A program made the position numbers and the translations under genes. A stretch of 64,000 nucleotides of DNA from positions 62,001 through 126,000 of the forward strand of contig NZ_FNNZ01000002.1 in NCBI RefSeq assembly GCF_900106925.1, read 5' to 3'. The notes beneath the pieces are model-generated. The model was given only the letters and a program-made list of their open reading frames with translations. It was not told the origin of the DNA and ran no database searches. The first letter of the stretch is position 1. Every line of letters begins with the position of its first letter. The DNA is from Thiocapsa roseopersicina. Its GTDB lineage: Bacteria > Pseudomonadota > Gammaproteobacteria > Chromatiales > Chromatiaceae. Below are positions 17,615 through 25,961 of the stretch, one piece after another.

Positions 17615-18826
17615 ATGTGTCGCACCTTCAAAAACCCCATCCGCCACAGACTCGCGCTGGCCACGCTGACCTCAGGTCTGTTGGCCGCCTCTGCCTCGCC
17701 AAGCTGGGCCTACGACGTCACCGACAGCTTCTCGATCGGCGCGGTGTTGGGCGCGGCGGGTCAATGCCAGGAGGGTCTCGGCGGGCTGGTCGACGAGGAC
17801 GGGCAGTCACTGGAGGGCAACACCTGCCGAGGCGGCATGCCGTTTCAGCTTGAATTGAGCTTTCGCCCGAGCGAGCGCGACGAGTTCTACGCCCTGTTCG
17901 GTTATGCCGTGGACAACGGCCTGAACGAGGTCTCGCCCTTCGTGCTCGCCCCCTGGGCGGTCGATCTCGAGAACGATCTGAAGGACATCAACGGGCGCGG
18001 GCGCGACTACCTGCTGCAGGCCTGGTACAAGCACACCTTCACGCTGGGCGAGGACGCCACCCTCGGCACCACCTTCGGCATCATCGACTCCACTGGTTAT
18101 CTCGACGAGAACGCCTACGCCAACGACGAGTTTACCCAGTTCATGAACGAGGCGTTCGTGAACTCCGGCGGCTTCAATCTGCCCTCCTACGATGCGGGCG
18201 CGGCGCTCGAGCTCGCCCTGGGCGACTGGGAGATCAAGGCCGCGGCGCTGAACATCGGCGAGAACGACGACGGCAACAACTACAACTTCTGGGGCGCACA
18301 GGTCGGCTATCGCCTCGACAGCGCGCTCGGGGAGGGCAACTACCGCGCCGTGATTACCGGCACCTCCTCGGCCTTCTTCAAGCCGCGCGCGGAGCTCGGC
18401 GAGGAGGCGCAGTGGGCCGAGGACGCACCGCAAGACGCGATGCCGGTTGCCGCGGAGAAGACCGATCTGATGGGCTACGGTCTGTCCTTCGACCAGGCCC
18501 TCGGCGATCATGTCGGCGCCTTCCTGCGCCTGACCTGGACCGACCACAAGGACATCCTCGACTACCGCGGGCTCTACACCGGCGGCCTGCAGCTTGCCGG
18601 CGGCCTCTGGGGCCGCGAGGCCGACACCGTCGGTTTGGCCTACGGCTATCTCGACGGCGCCGATACCGGGATCTCCAACACCAATGTCGCCGAGCTTTAC
18701 TACCGCTTCGCCGCCAACGACTTCCTCGCCCTTACTGCCGACATCCAATACATGGCCGACGATTACGACACAGGCGAGGACATCGAGGGCTGGATCTTCG
18801 GGCTGCGCCTCGTCGCGGAGCTTTGA
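17615..18826 (+). CDS. OprB-family carbohydrate-selective porin
   Basis: 403-residue outer-membrane protein. A Sec signal peptide is clear (RLALATLTSGLLAASASPSWA, cleavage near residue 32). The mature chain alternates polar and aromatic residues typical of beta-strands and ends GWIFGLRLVAEL, with weak terminal aromatic content for a porin. Features such as YLDGADTGISNTNVAELYY resemble OprB/AlgE-type porins. ATG 17615 was chosen because it starts the signal peptide and has GGAG eight bases upstream. Substrate is unknown. Confidence 0.75.
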   Translation: MCRTFKNPIRHRLALATLTSGLLAASASPSWAYDVTDSFSIGAVLGAAGQCQEGLGGLVDEDGQSLEGNTCRGGMPFQLELSFRPSERDEFYALFGYAVDNGLNEVSPFVLAPWAVDLENDLKDINGRGRDYLLQAWYKHTFTLGEDATLGTTFGIIDSTGYLDENAYANDEFTQFMNEAFVNSGGFNLPSYDAGAALELALGDWEIKAAALNIGENDDGNNYNFWGAQVGYRLDSALGEGNYRAVITGTSSAFFKPRAELGEEAQWAEDAPQDAMPVAAEKTDLMGYGLSFDQALGDHVGAFLRLTWTDHKDILDYRGLYTGGLQLAGGLWGREADTVGLAYGYLDGADTGISNTNVAELYYRFAANDFLALTADIQYMADDYDTGEDIEGWIFGLRLVAEL

Positions 18827-18839
18827 TGAAACCGCGATG

Positions 18840-18922
18840 AAACCGCGTCCGGTGGCGTCATGTCCCGGTGTCGGGTGATTCCGCCTTGCGGGCATCAACA
18901 AGCGCCGGAGTCGACGCGGTTT
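18840..18922. repeat. 83-bp inverted-repeat element with AAACCGCG ends
   Basis: Starts AAACCGCG (18840) and ends CGCGGTTT (18922), bounded by extended arms GAAACCGCGTC/GACGCGGTTTC. An extra GAAACCGCG lies at 18828-18836, directly after the porin stop. Length and ends match the right halves of the elements at 59687-59877 and 63060-63251, but the interior differs, so it is a distant member or only resembles them. Confidence 0.6.
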
Positions 18923-19252
18923 CATGATTCCTAAAACAAGTGACGACTCAGAGACACGGTCAACACCTCAGATTCGCGCGGATGGGTAGAGCGTAGCGAA
19001 ACCCATCATCCACCGGCGGCGACGCCCTGCCGGGGTTCGCAAGCTCACCCCGGCCTCCATGTTTCGGTTGTTCTTGATTCGGCCCCAATCTCCTGAACCG
19101 CGTCGCGCCGAGGTCGTTCTCGCGCTCCGAGGCCCAGAGCACCTCGGAGCGAGCATCTCGCGGGGAACGCGGTTCAGTGGCGGCTCAGTTGCGAATTGGC
19201 GGGATGGCCGCATGCCTACTGTATCGACTCGCAACCGACATCAGACCATCGC
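18923..19252. other. Intergenic region before selO
   Basis: About 330 nt with no supportable gene. It contains an inverted relation between GCGAACCCCGGCAGGG-like stretches and a GAACGCGGTTCA segment near 19168, possibly decayed repeat material. No promoter is convincing. Confidence 0.3.
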
Positions 19253-20737
19253 ATGACACAGCAGGCCATTCGCTTCGCGTTCGACAACAGCTATCGCCGT
19301 CTTCCCGATCATTTTCACGCACGCATCCGTCCCACGCCCGTCACGGCGCCCGGCTTGATCAAGCTGAACGCGGCGTTGTTCGAAGAGCTCGGCCTGGATC
19401 CATCGGCGTCGGAGCCCCGGGTTGCTGCGCCGCTCTTCGCCGGCAATCTCCTGCCGGATGGCGGCGATCCGATCGCGATGGCGTATGCGGGCCATCAGTT
19501 CGGCAACTTCGTCCCGCAGCTCGGAGACGGCCGGGCGATCCTGATCGGCGAGGTCCTCGACCGTGCCGGGCAACGTCGCGACATCCAACTCAAGGGCTCC
19601 GGACAAACCCCCTTCTCCCGCAGCGGCGACGGGCGTGCAGCGCTCGGACCCGTCCTGCGCGAATATATCCTCGCCGAGGCCATGCACGCGCTCGGGATTC
19701 CGACCACGCGCGCGCTGGCCGCCGTGACGACCGGCGAGCCGGTCTATCGCGAGACCATCCTACCCGGCGCCATCCTGACACGCGTCGCAAGCAGCCACAT
19801 CCGCATCGGGACCTTCCAGTACTTCACCTCGCGCGGCGACACCGAGGCCGTGCAGCATCTCGCCGATCACGTCATCGCCCGCCATTACCCGGAAGTCGCC
19901 GGGGCCGACTCGCCCTACCTCGCACTGATCGAAGCCGTCTTGGAGCGACAAGCCGTCCTGATCGCGGCCTGGATGCGCGTCGGATTCATCCACGGCGTCA
20001 TGAACACCGACAACATGGCGATCTCGGGCGAGACGATCGACTACGGGCCCTGCGCCTTCATGGACGCCTATGACCCGGCCACCGTCTTCAGCTCGATCGA
20101 CCGCGGCGGCCGTTACGCCTACGGCAATCAACCGGGGATTGCCCAGTGGAACCTCGCCCGCTTCGCCGAGACCTTGCTGCCCTTGATCGACGGCGCATCG
20201 GACGCCGTGATCCAGCAGGCGACCGACCTCATCCGCGGCTTCTTCGGCCGCTACGAGGAGCACTGGACCGCCGGCATGCGACGCAAGCTCGGCCTCGCCA
20301 CCGCCGAGCCGGAGGATATCGACCTCATCCACGGGCTCTTGGACGCCATGAAGGCATCGGGCGCCGACTTCACGCTCACCTTCCGCCGCCTGTGCGACAC
20401 GGCCGCGGATCCACAAGCGAACAGCGGCGTACGCGATCTGTTCATCGACCGTCAGACCTATGACGCCTGGGCCGCACAGTGGCAGGCACGTCTCGAACGA
20501 GACCCGCAAACCCCAGCCGAGCGCGCCGCGCGCATGCGCGATACCAACCCGGCGGTCATTCCGCGTAATCATCGTGTCGAGCAGGCGCTGCATGCGGCCG
20601 TCGAGAATGACTTCGGACCGTTCGAAGCGATCCTGCGCGTCCTGGAACGTCCCTACGAGGATCGGCCCGAGGTTGCCGGCTACACCGAGCCGCCGCAGGA
20701 CGAGGAGCGTGTGCTGAAGACCTTCTGCGGGACCTGA
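19253..20737 (+). CDS. selO: SelO/YdiU protein adenylyltransferase (pseudokinase fold)
   Basis: 494-residue SelO-family protein, which transfers AMP from ATP to protein hydroxyl groups using a flipped nucleotide orientation. Conserved blocks include YAGHQFGNFVPQLGDGRA (residues 81-98), QLKGSGQTPFSRSGDGRA, the active-site GVMNTDNM segment and YGPCAFMDAY. Proteobacterial SelO often ends with a C-terminal selenocysteine or cysteine motif; here the end is EERVLKTFCGT, a Cys three residues from the end. ATG 19253 gives the family N-terminus (FDNSYRRLP). It appears monocistronic. Confidence 0.93.
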   Translation: MTQQAIRFAFDNSYRRLPDHFHARIRPTPVTAPGLIKLNAALFEELGLDPSASEPRVAAPLFAGNLLPDGGDPIAMAYAGHQFGNFVPQLGDGRAILIGEVLDRAGQRRDIQLKGSGQTPFSRSGDGRAALGPVLREYILAEAMHALGIPTTRALAAVTTGEPVYRETILPGAILTRVASSHIRIGTFQYFTSRGDTEAVQHLADHVIARHYPEVAGADSPYLALIEAVLERQAVLIAAWMRVGFIHGVMNTDNMAISGETIDYGPCAFMDAYDPATVFSSIDRGGRYAYGNQPGIAQWNLARFAETLLPLIDGASDAVIQQATDLIRGFFGRYEEHWTAGMRRKLGLATAEPEDIDLIHGLLDAMKASGADFTLTFRRLCDTAADPQANSGVRDLFIDRQTYDAWAAQWQARLERDPQTPAERAARMRDTNPAVIPRNHRVEQALHAAVENDFGPFEAILRVLERPYEDRPEVAGYTEPPQDEERVLKTFCGT

Positions 20738-20769
20738 CGCGACACCGCCGGGGAACCACGATCATCCTG

Positions 20770-20800
20770 GGCCGGCCGCTGAATCCCCTTCAGCGTCGGC
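20770..20800 (+). terminator. selO: Hairpin downstream of selO
   Basis: Inverted arms GGCCGGCCGCTGAA and TTCAGCGTCGGCC (one mismatch/bulge) around a TCCCC loop, 33 nt after the selO stop. There is no T-tract, so termination is likely but not certain. Confidence 0.45.
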
Positions 20801-20847
20801 CGTGCCGGAGCAATCCGAGATGGTTTGCGCACCAATCGGGAAGCAGC

Positions 20848-20874
20848 ACTTCCATTTCGGAACCCCTACTTCCA
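20848..20874 (+). promoter_or_regulatory. Candidate enhancer repeats for the sigma-54 promoter
   Basis: ACTTCCA occurs at 20848-20854 and again at 20868-20874, spaced 20 bp (about two helical turns), roughly 110-135 bp upstream of the sigma-54 promoter. Position and periodicity suit upstream activator sites. Binding by the activator at 22090-23658 is inferred. Confidence 0.35.
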
Positions 20875-20983
20875 AATTACAACACACTGTTTTTATTTAA
20901 GTCATCTCGAATTTCACCCAAACCGACGACGAAACCAAATCCAACGTCTACACTAAGCCATTGATGATTATCATCACCCACCC

Positions 20984-20998
20984 TGGCACAAGCATTGC
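20984..20998 (+). promoter_or_regulatory. Sigma-54 (-24/-12) promoter of the carbonic-anhydrase operon
   Basis: TGGCACAAGCATTGC matches the sigma-54 consensus TGGCAC-N5-TTGC exactly. It lies 59 nt before the ATG of the carbonic-anhydrase-family gene, and a sigma-54 activator is encoded two genes downstream. Confidence 0.8.
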
Positions 20999-21057
20999 GG
21001 AGTTCCGGTTGCCGTTCTCGGCCAACCAGAACACCAACTGAGGGTAGGAGAAACGCG

Positions 21058-21711
21058 ATGAGCTATCTGAAAGACGAGATCACCGCACGTGTCGATGCCT
21101 ATGACCATTGGGCGACCCGCCGCCGCTTCGGACCCGATGGCCCCAACAATCGGCGGCTCTGGGTCTTGGCTTGCATGGACGAACGCCTGCCGGTCGATGA
21201 AGCACTCGGGATTCGCGTCGACAGCCCAGTGGGCGGCGGCGATGCTCATTGCTTCCGCAACGCCGGCGGGATCGTCACGGACGACGCGATCCGATCGGCG
21301 ATGCTCACCTGCAACTTCTTCGGAACACAGGAGATCGTGATCGTCCAACACACCCAGTGCGGGATGTTGTCGGCAAACGCCAAGGACCTGGAAGCAGCAC
21401 TCCGGGCCAAAGGGGTCGACATCGACGAGCTGACTCTGGATCCGACCTTGCCCGAGTTGAAGCTCGCTCCGGGCGGCTTCGCGAAATGGATCGGGATGAT
21501 GGACGATGTGGACGTCACCTGCATGAAGACGGTGGAGACCTTCCGAAATCACCCGCTGATCCCGAAGGATGTGGTCGTCAGCGGCTGGGTCTGGGAGGTG
21601 GAGACCCGGCGCTTGCGCCCGCCCGTGCTCGATGAGGAGAAGCGCGCCCGCACGGATGTGACCTCCGCGCAGTTCGGCGTCACGACGCCGCAGCCCAACC
21701 GCTGGCGTTGA
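21058..21711 (+). CDS. Beta-carbonic anhydrase-family enzyme (possibly COS/CS2-hydrolase-like)
   Basis: 217-residue beta-CA fold enzyme. Zinc ligands are visible as CMDER (about residue 39; also the Asp-Arg dyad) and HTQC (about residues 97-100), with FRNAGGIVTDDAIRS between them. Beta-CAs hydrate CO2, and the short clade D members include carbonyl sulfide hydrolase of thiobacilli, so COS or CS2 hydrolysis is possible in a sulfur bacterium. The ATG has AGGAG upstream. Gene order CA - FmdB - sigma-54 activator and the exact sigma-54 promoter suggest an inducible rather than housekeeping enzyme. Substrate cannot be decided from sequence. Confidence 0.85.
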   Translation: MSYLKDEITARVDAYDHWATRRRFGPDGPNNRRLWVLACMDERLPVDEALGIRVDSPVGGGDAHCFRNAGGIVTDDAIRSAMLTCNFFGTQEIVIVQHTQCGMLSANAKDLEAALRAKGVDIDELTLDPTLPELKLAPGGFAKWIGMMDDVDVTCMKTVETFRNHPLIPKDVVVSGWVWEVETRRLRPPVLDEEKRARTDVTSAQFGVTTPQPNRWR

Positions 21712-21801
21712 TCGAAACGGCGCCCGGCTCGGGCGCCGCCTTGCCTCGCGCCACGACACTTGCTCGACGACGAGCGTCGACATCAAACAGAGAGTCCTCC
21801 G

Positions 21802-22044
21802 ATGCCGATCTACGACTACCGGTGCACCTGCTGCCAAACCTCCTTCGAGAGATCCCAGTCCATGAACGCCGAGCCGCCGCCCTGCCCCGCCTGCGGGGGC
21901 AAAACGGCTCGGGTCTTTCTGTGCGCACCGGCGGTACACGGCCGCATGGCTCGGGGTCGCGATCAGGCCGTTCGCTCGCTACAGCCTGCCGACGCGCCGC
22001 GGGGTCACCAACACGGTCCAGGATGCGGGTGCGGGCACTCATGA
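21802..22044 (+). CDS. FmdB-family zinc ribbon protein
   Basis: 80-residue protein starting MPIYDYRCTCCQTSFE, the standard FmdB/CxxC_CXXC_SSSS opening. Zinc ligands are CTCC (residues 8-11) and CPAC (about residues 32-35). An unusual Cys/His-rich tail, GPGCGCGHS, could bind another metal. ATG 21802 starts the zinc ribbon directly. FmdB proteins were first noted in amide-utilisation operons as putative regulators; the role is unknown. It lies between the beta-CA gene and the sigma-54 activator and is probably co-transcribed with them. Confidence 0.85.
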   Translation: MPIYDYRCTCCQTSFERSQSMNAEPPPCPACGGKTARVFLCAPAVHGRMARGRDQAVRSLQPADAPRGHQHGPGCGCGHS

Positions 22045-22089
22045 GAGCGCCTTCTCTTTTGGGCTGATTGACCTTATCGATCGTCGAAC

Positions 22090-23658
22090 ATGCCTGAAGC
22101 GACTGGATCACCGTCAGGCGCGGTTGCCTTTCTTCAATCCTTCGTGGCCGAGATCGCCAAGGCGATGGATCGGGCCGAATGCCCCAGCTGTGCCGCTCAC
22201 CTCGAGCAGATCGAGCAGATCGGCCTGACGGCCGGTGTTTGCCTGGAGGAGAAGGCCCGCGAGGTCCTCGGCTCGCCGCGAGCGTTGGACCGGGACCATT
22301 ACGCGGACCTGATCATCGAGATCAAGAACCAGATCGGCGGGCAATTCTCCCGTGCGTCCGGCGAGGCCGGCACGGTCCGAGTCGTCAACAGCCGATGCCC
22401 CTTCGGCGAGCAGGTCAAGCATGCACCCTCGCTCTGCCGGATGACGTCGAGCGTCTTCGGCGGAATCGCCGCGCGCCACTTCGGCTATGCGAAGGTGGAG
22501 TTGCGACAGACGATTGCGGGCGGGGATGGCTCCTGCGACGTCTGCATCTATCTGGATCGGCAGCTTGCCGCACGCAACGAAGGCACCGAGTACCGGGCGG
22601 ACGGCGAGCGCCTGACCTCGGGAAACCTCACGACACTCATGACACCCGGGGTTCACCGGCGACTGCGCGAGAACTGGTGCCCTCCACCGGTCGGAATCGG
22701 CAGCCCCGACGCGGCCCTGCAGCCGATCGTCGCGGAGTCCGCGGCGATGCGCGATGCACTGCGGGCGGTCCGGATCGTCGCCCCCACGGACGTCACCGTC
22801 ATGATCACCGGAGAGACCGGCTGCGGCAAAGAGCTCGTCGCACGCGCACTGCATGGGCTCAGTGCACGTCGCGACAAGCCGATGGTCACGGTCAACTGCG
22901 GGGCCATCCCGGAGAACCTGGTCGAAACGGCCCTCTTCGGGCATGAGAAAGGCGCCTTCACGGGCGCCTACGAGGTCCATCACGGCTACTTTGAGCGTGC
23001 CGAAAAAGGGACGCTCTTCCTCGACGAGATCGACTCGCTTCCGCTTTCGGCACAAGCCAAGTTGTTGCGTGTCATCCAGGAAGGCGAATACGAACGCGTC
23101 GGCGGCAAGCGCCCCATGCGCTCGGATGTCCGGATCATCGCCGCATCCAACCGCGAGATCGTCGCGATGGTCGACGCCGGACATTTTCGCCGCGACCTCT
23201 TCTATCGACTCAACGTCGTGCCGATCGCGATCCCCCCGCTGCGCGAGCGCACCGAGGACATCGACGCACTGATCACGCACATCCTCCGCAAGCTCGCCCA
23301 ACGCTACGCCACCGCCGAGAAGACATTGGACCGGGCCGCACGCATCAAAGCCTTGGCCTATGCCTGGCCGGGAAACATTCGAGAGATGGAGAACGTCCTC
23401 GAACGCGCCTTCATCTTTGCCGTAGGTGCTCGGATTACCGACATCGACGTCCCGGTAACGACGCCGACCGAATCCGTCCCGGCATGGCGCACGCGCAAAC
23501 GACAAGCAGCCAAGCAGGCAGAGGTCGAAACGCTGACCCGGGCATTGCGGGCCAGTCGCGGCAATGTCGATCAAATCGCGACCCAGATGGGTATCACACC
23601 GAGAGCGGTCCGCATGAAGCTCAAGGCGCAGGGACTCAGGGCTGCGGACTACAGGTAG
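22090..23658 (+). CDS. Sigma-54-dependent activator with N-terminal cysteine-rich sensor domain
   Basis: 522-residue enhancer-binding protein. Residues 1-190 form a sensor with conserved cysteines (ECPSCAAH, NSRCPFGEQ, LCRMTSSVFG, GSCDVCIYL) resembling the domain called methanogen output domain 1. The AAA+ domain (about 215-440) has Walker A GETGCGKE, the sigma-54-contacting loop GAFTGA and Walker B GTLFLDEI. A Fis-type helix-turn-helix is at the C-terminus (GNVDQIATQMGITPRAVRMK). There is no receiver domain, so it likely senses a ligand or redox state directly. It probably activates the promoter at 20984-20998. Confidence 0.9.
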   Translation: MPEATGSPSGAVAFLQSFVAEIAKAMDRAECPSCAAHLEQIEQIGLTAGVCLEEKAREVLGSPRALDRDHYADLIIEIKNQIGGQFSRASGEAGTVRVVNSRCPFGEQVKHAPSLCRMTSSVFGGIAARHFGYAKVELRQTIAGGDGSCDVCIYLDRQLAARNEGTEYRADGERLTSGNLTTLMTPGVHRRLRENWCPPPVGIGSPDAALQPIVAESAAMRDALRAVRIVAPTDVTVMITGETGCGKELVARALHGLSARRDKPMVTVNCGAIPENLVETALFGHEKGAFTGAYEVHHGYFERAEKGTLFLDEIDSLPLSAQAKLLRVIQEGEYERVGGKRPMRSDVRIIAASNREIVAMVDAGHFRRDLFYRLNVVPIAIPPLRERTEDIDALITHILRKLAQRYATAEKTLDRAARIKALAYAWPGNIREMENVLERAFIFAVGARITDIDVPVTTPTESVPAWRTRKRQAAKQAEVETLTRALRASRGNVDQIATQMGITPRAVRMKLKAQGLRAADYR

Positions 23659-23761
23659 AGTTTCGACGGCTGCGCCGTCGGTCATCAAAGATCGGTCGCT
23701 GCGCAGATCCTACTCGACGGACCCGCACTCGACGCAGGCGGATGGCGATTGCCGCGACGAC

Positions 23762-23811
23762 TTGACAGCGGACGGGTCGCGCCATAAGCTTAATAACAAC
23801 GATTCGCATTT
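23762..23811 (+). promoter_or_regulatory. hemP: hemP promoter with overlapping Fur-type operator
   Basis: TTGACA (23762-23767) and TAAGCT (23785-23790) are 17 bp apart. A Fur-like operator (AATAACAACGATTCGCATTT) overlaps the start side at about 23790-23811. Its core AACGATTCGCATT recurs at 27150-27171 and, inverted, at 35600-35620. Confidence 0.65.
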
Positions 23812-23839
23812 GTAAAACGACTCACGCGGAGTGACGGCC

Positions 23840-24028
23840 ATGCCGAGAGAATCCCTGTCCGATAGCCCGAGTCAACGCGCACAGTCCGCCGCCGCGATGC
23901 GCGCGGACCTGCCGCGGATCGACAGCAACGCCCTGCTGCGCGGCAACAACCTGCTGCTGATCGATCACGCGGGCGATCGTTACATCCTGAGGATGACACG
24001 AAACAACAAACTAATCTTGACGAAATAG
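23840..24028 (+). CDS. hemP: HemP/HmuP hemin-uptake accessory protein
   Basis: 62-residue protein with the HemP signature at its C-terminal half: IDSNALLRGNNLLLIDHAG then RYILRMTRNNKLILTK. HemP/HmuP proteins act in expression or function of heme and iron uptake genes. ATG 23840 was chosen because GGAG is eight bases upstream; GTG 23831 lies inside that ribosome site. No heme receptor lies nearby, because an insertion sequence begins directly behind the stop codon. Fur control is suggested by the operator upstream. Confidence 0.88.
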   Translation: MPRESLSDSPSQRAQSAAAMRADLPRIDSNALLRGNNLLLIDHAGDRYILRMTRNNKLILTK

Positions 24029-24036
24029 GCGAGCAC
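24027..24036. repeat. Left target-site duplication of the ISAs1-type element
   Basis: AGGCGAGCAC here is repeated exactly at 25248-25257. It begins inside the hemP stop codon (TAG at 24026-24028). Confidence 0.9.
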
Positions 24037-25247
24037 CAGGGCGAGCGCATATAAACTTCAGTTGCAACAGTAATCTGCGGCACACTTCGGGAAACGATTT
24101 CAGGAGTTTCCCATGTCTGCCAGCATTCTTGAACACTTTTCATCACTTCCGGACTTTCGCGTTGATCGTCACAAGCTCTATCCGTTGCCGGAAATGCTGC
24201 TGTTGGTGGTCTGTGCGGTGCTCAGCGGCGCCGAGGGCTGGGAGGCGATGGAGGAGTTCGGCAAGGAGAAGCTCGACTGGCTGCGCAAGTTCGCCCCGTT
24301 CGCCAACGGGATTCCCTCGCACGACTGCATTGCCACGGTGATCTCGCGGCTGCGGCCGAAGGCCTTCCAAAGCTGCTTCGTGAACTGGACGCGCGCGGTG
24401 GCCGAAGCCACCGGCGGGGAGGTCGTCGCGGTCGACGGCAAGAGCGCGCGCGGCTCGCGCGATCGGCGCCGCGGCAAGCAGGCGCTGCACATGGTCAGCG
24501 CTTGGGGCTGCCGCAACCGTCTGGTGCTGGGACAAGAGGCCACCGAGGAGAAATCCAACGAGATCACGGCCATTCCCAAGCTGCTGGAACTGCTCGAGCT
24601 CGAGGGCTGTATCGTGACCATCGATGCGATGGGCTGCCAGACCAAGATCGCCGCACAAATCATCGACCAAGGCGGCGATTACGTCCTTGGTCTCAAGGGC
24701 AACCAGAGTACGCTGCATGAGGAGGTCGAGGAGTTCTTTACCACCGCAAGGGCGGGGGAGTTCGCCCATGTCGTGCACGACTACACCGAGGAGACCGACA
24801 AGGACCACGGACGTCTGGAAGTACGCCGGTACTGGGTCACCGAAGAGCTGAGCACCTTGTCCGACACCGCGCGTTGGAGCGCCCTGCGCAGCATCGGCCT
24901 GGTCGAACGCGAATGCTGGATCGAGGATCGCCATACCGTGGAGCGGCGTGTCTTCATCAATTCCATCCCCGCCGATGCCAAGCGCTTTGCCCATGCGGTG
25001 CGGGGCCACTGGGGAATCGAGAACCGCTTGCACTGGCGCCTGGATGTCGTCTTCGACGAAGACGCCAGCCGCATCCGCAAAGGCAACGCGCCGGCGATTC
25101 TGACCTCGATCCGTCACCTGTGCATGAATCTGTTCGAACAAGAGCCCTCCAAGTTGCGCTTGGCCCAGAAGCGCCGCAAGGCCGCTTGGAACGACGACTA
25201 CCGCGCTAAGGTCGTCTTCGGCTGAGGATTTATATGCGCTCGCCCTG
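24037..25247 (+). mobile_element. ISAs1-family insertion sequence, 1211 bp
   Basis: Ends are inverted repeats CAGGGCGAGCGCATATAAA (left from 24037; complement at the right end, 25247), flanked by a 10-bp direct target duplication AGGCGAGCAC. Length, duplication size and single DDE transposase fit the ISAs1 family. It inserted into a gap of about 28 bp between the convergent hemP and NikL-like genes. Both ends and the transposase are intact, so it may still move. Confidence 0.93.
24113..25225 (+). CDS. ISAs1-family DDE transposase
   Basis: 370-residue transposase. The N-terminal DDE_Tnp_1-associated region (HFSSLPDFRVDRHKLYPL) is present, then the catalytic acids: Asp in VVAVDGKSARG, Asp in VTIDAMGCQ and Glu near WGIENRLHWRLDVVFDED. 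HWGIENRLHW is typical of ISAs1 elements. The frame is uninterrupted and ends 22 nt before the right end of the IS. The ATG lies 76 nt inside the left end. Confidence 0.96.
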   Translation: MSASILEHFSSLPDFRVDRHKLYPLPEMLLLVVCAVLSGAEGWEAMEEFGKEKLDWLRKFAPFANGIPSHDCIATVISRLRPKAFQSCFVNWTRAVAEATGGEVVAVDGKSARGSRDRRRGKQALHMVSAWGCRNRLVLGQEATEEKSNEITAIPKLLELLELEGCIVTIDAMGCQTKIAAQIIDQGGDYVLGLKGNQSTLHEEVEEFFTTARAGEFAHVVHDYTEETDKDHGRLEVRRYWVTEELSTLSDTARWSALRSIGLVERECWIEDRHTVERRVFINSIPADAKRFAHAVRGHWGIENRLHWRLDVVFDEDASRIRKGNAPAILTSIRHLCMNLFEQEPSKLRLAQKRRKAAWNDDYRAKVVFG

Positions 25248-25257
25248 AGGCGAGCAC
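25248..25257. repeat. Right target-site duplication of the ISAs1-type element
   Basis: AGGCGAGCAC, identical to the left copy at 24027-24036. The stop of the NikL-like gene lies 20 bp farther. Confidence 0.9.
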
Positions 25258-25277
25258 AGGTGTCCTGACCGCAAGGC

Positions 25278-25961
25278 TTAGGGCGGACCGGAGCGACTTC
25301 GACTCGCCCACCAGAGCGCCAGTCCGGTCAGACCCATGATGTAGCCGATACCGCCGAGGATATCCTGGAAACGGACGCGGTCTTCCGCGGCGACGAGCTG
25401 CTCGCGCAACGGGCGAATCTGGCGAGCGACGGCGCGCTCGATCGCTGACTCCAAAGCGGTATCCAAGGTGGCCGCGGACGCTGCCGGAATGGGAGATGCG
25501 TGGATCTCGACGATGGCGGAGAGGTCGTCGTGGTCCAGGCGCGGCGCTGCTTCGACGATCGAACCCTCGGGCCCGAAGCCCGCTGCCAACTCGGCTGCGG
25601 TGACACGCCACTCGGCTTGATGACCGTCACCCGTGACGGCCCGGATCAGATGATCGACAGGAGCCTGCGCAAAGTAGACGAACCTGCCCTCGCCGTCCGG
25701 TGCCAACTCGGCCAGTTTGTTTCCGTCTTCGTCCAAGACCTCGATGCGCGCCCCCGAGGCGGCACCGCCGCCGGCGAAGTAGGCCGAGCCGCCAATGCGC
25801 GCACCTTCGGCAAAGGCAAAAACCTGAAGCTTATGCGCCAAGGCCGGCGAACCGAGGATCGACAAGAGGATGAGCGCGACAAGGCGGAGGGCGCCGCCTC
25901 TCGATGAAACCGCGCCCCGTGCGGACATCACCGCGCCATCACCCGGATCCGTGCTCGTCAT
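25278..25961 (-). CDS. NikL/CbiL-like periplasmic membrane-anchored metal-transport protein
   Basis: 227-residue protein with a Sec signal (LRLVALILLSILGSPALAHKL), giving a mature N-terminus His-Lys, a pattern seen in NikL/CbiL accessory proteins where an N-terminal His binds Ni or Co. A carboxypeptidase-like beta domain follows (ARIEVLDEDGNKLAEL), then a helical segment and a C-terminal membrane helix (ILGGIGYIMGLTGLALWW). The ATG overlaps the upstream gene's stop (TGATG), so translation is coupled. No ATPase or permease is adjacent; the cargo is inferred as nickel or cobalt. Confidence 0.75.
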   Translation of the reverse strand: MTSTDPGDGAVMSARGAVSSRGGALRLVALILLSILGSPALAHKLQVFAFAEGARIGGSAYFAGGGAASGARIEVLDEDGNKLAELAPDGEGRFVYFAQAPVDHLIRAVTGDGHQAEWRVTAAELAAGFGPEGSIVEAAPRLDHDDLSAIVEIHASPIPAASAATLDTALESAIERAVARQIRPLREQLVAAEDRVRFQDILGGIGYIMGLTGLALWWASRSRSGPP

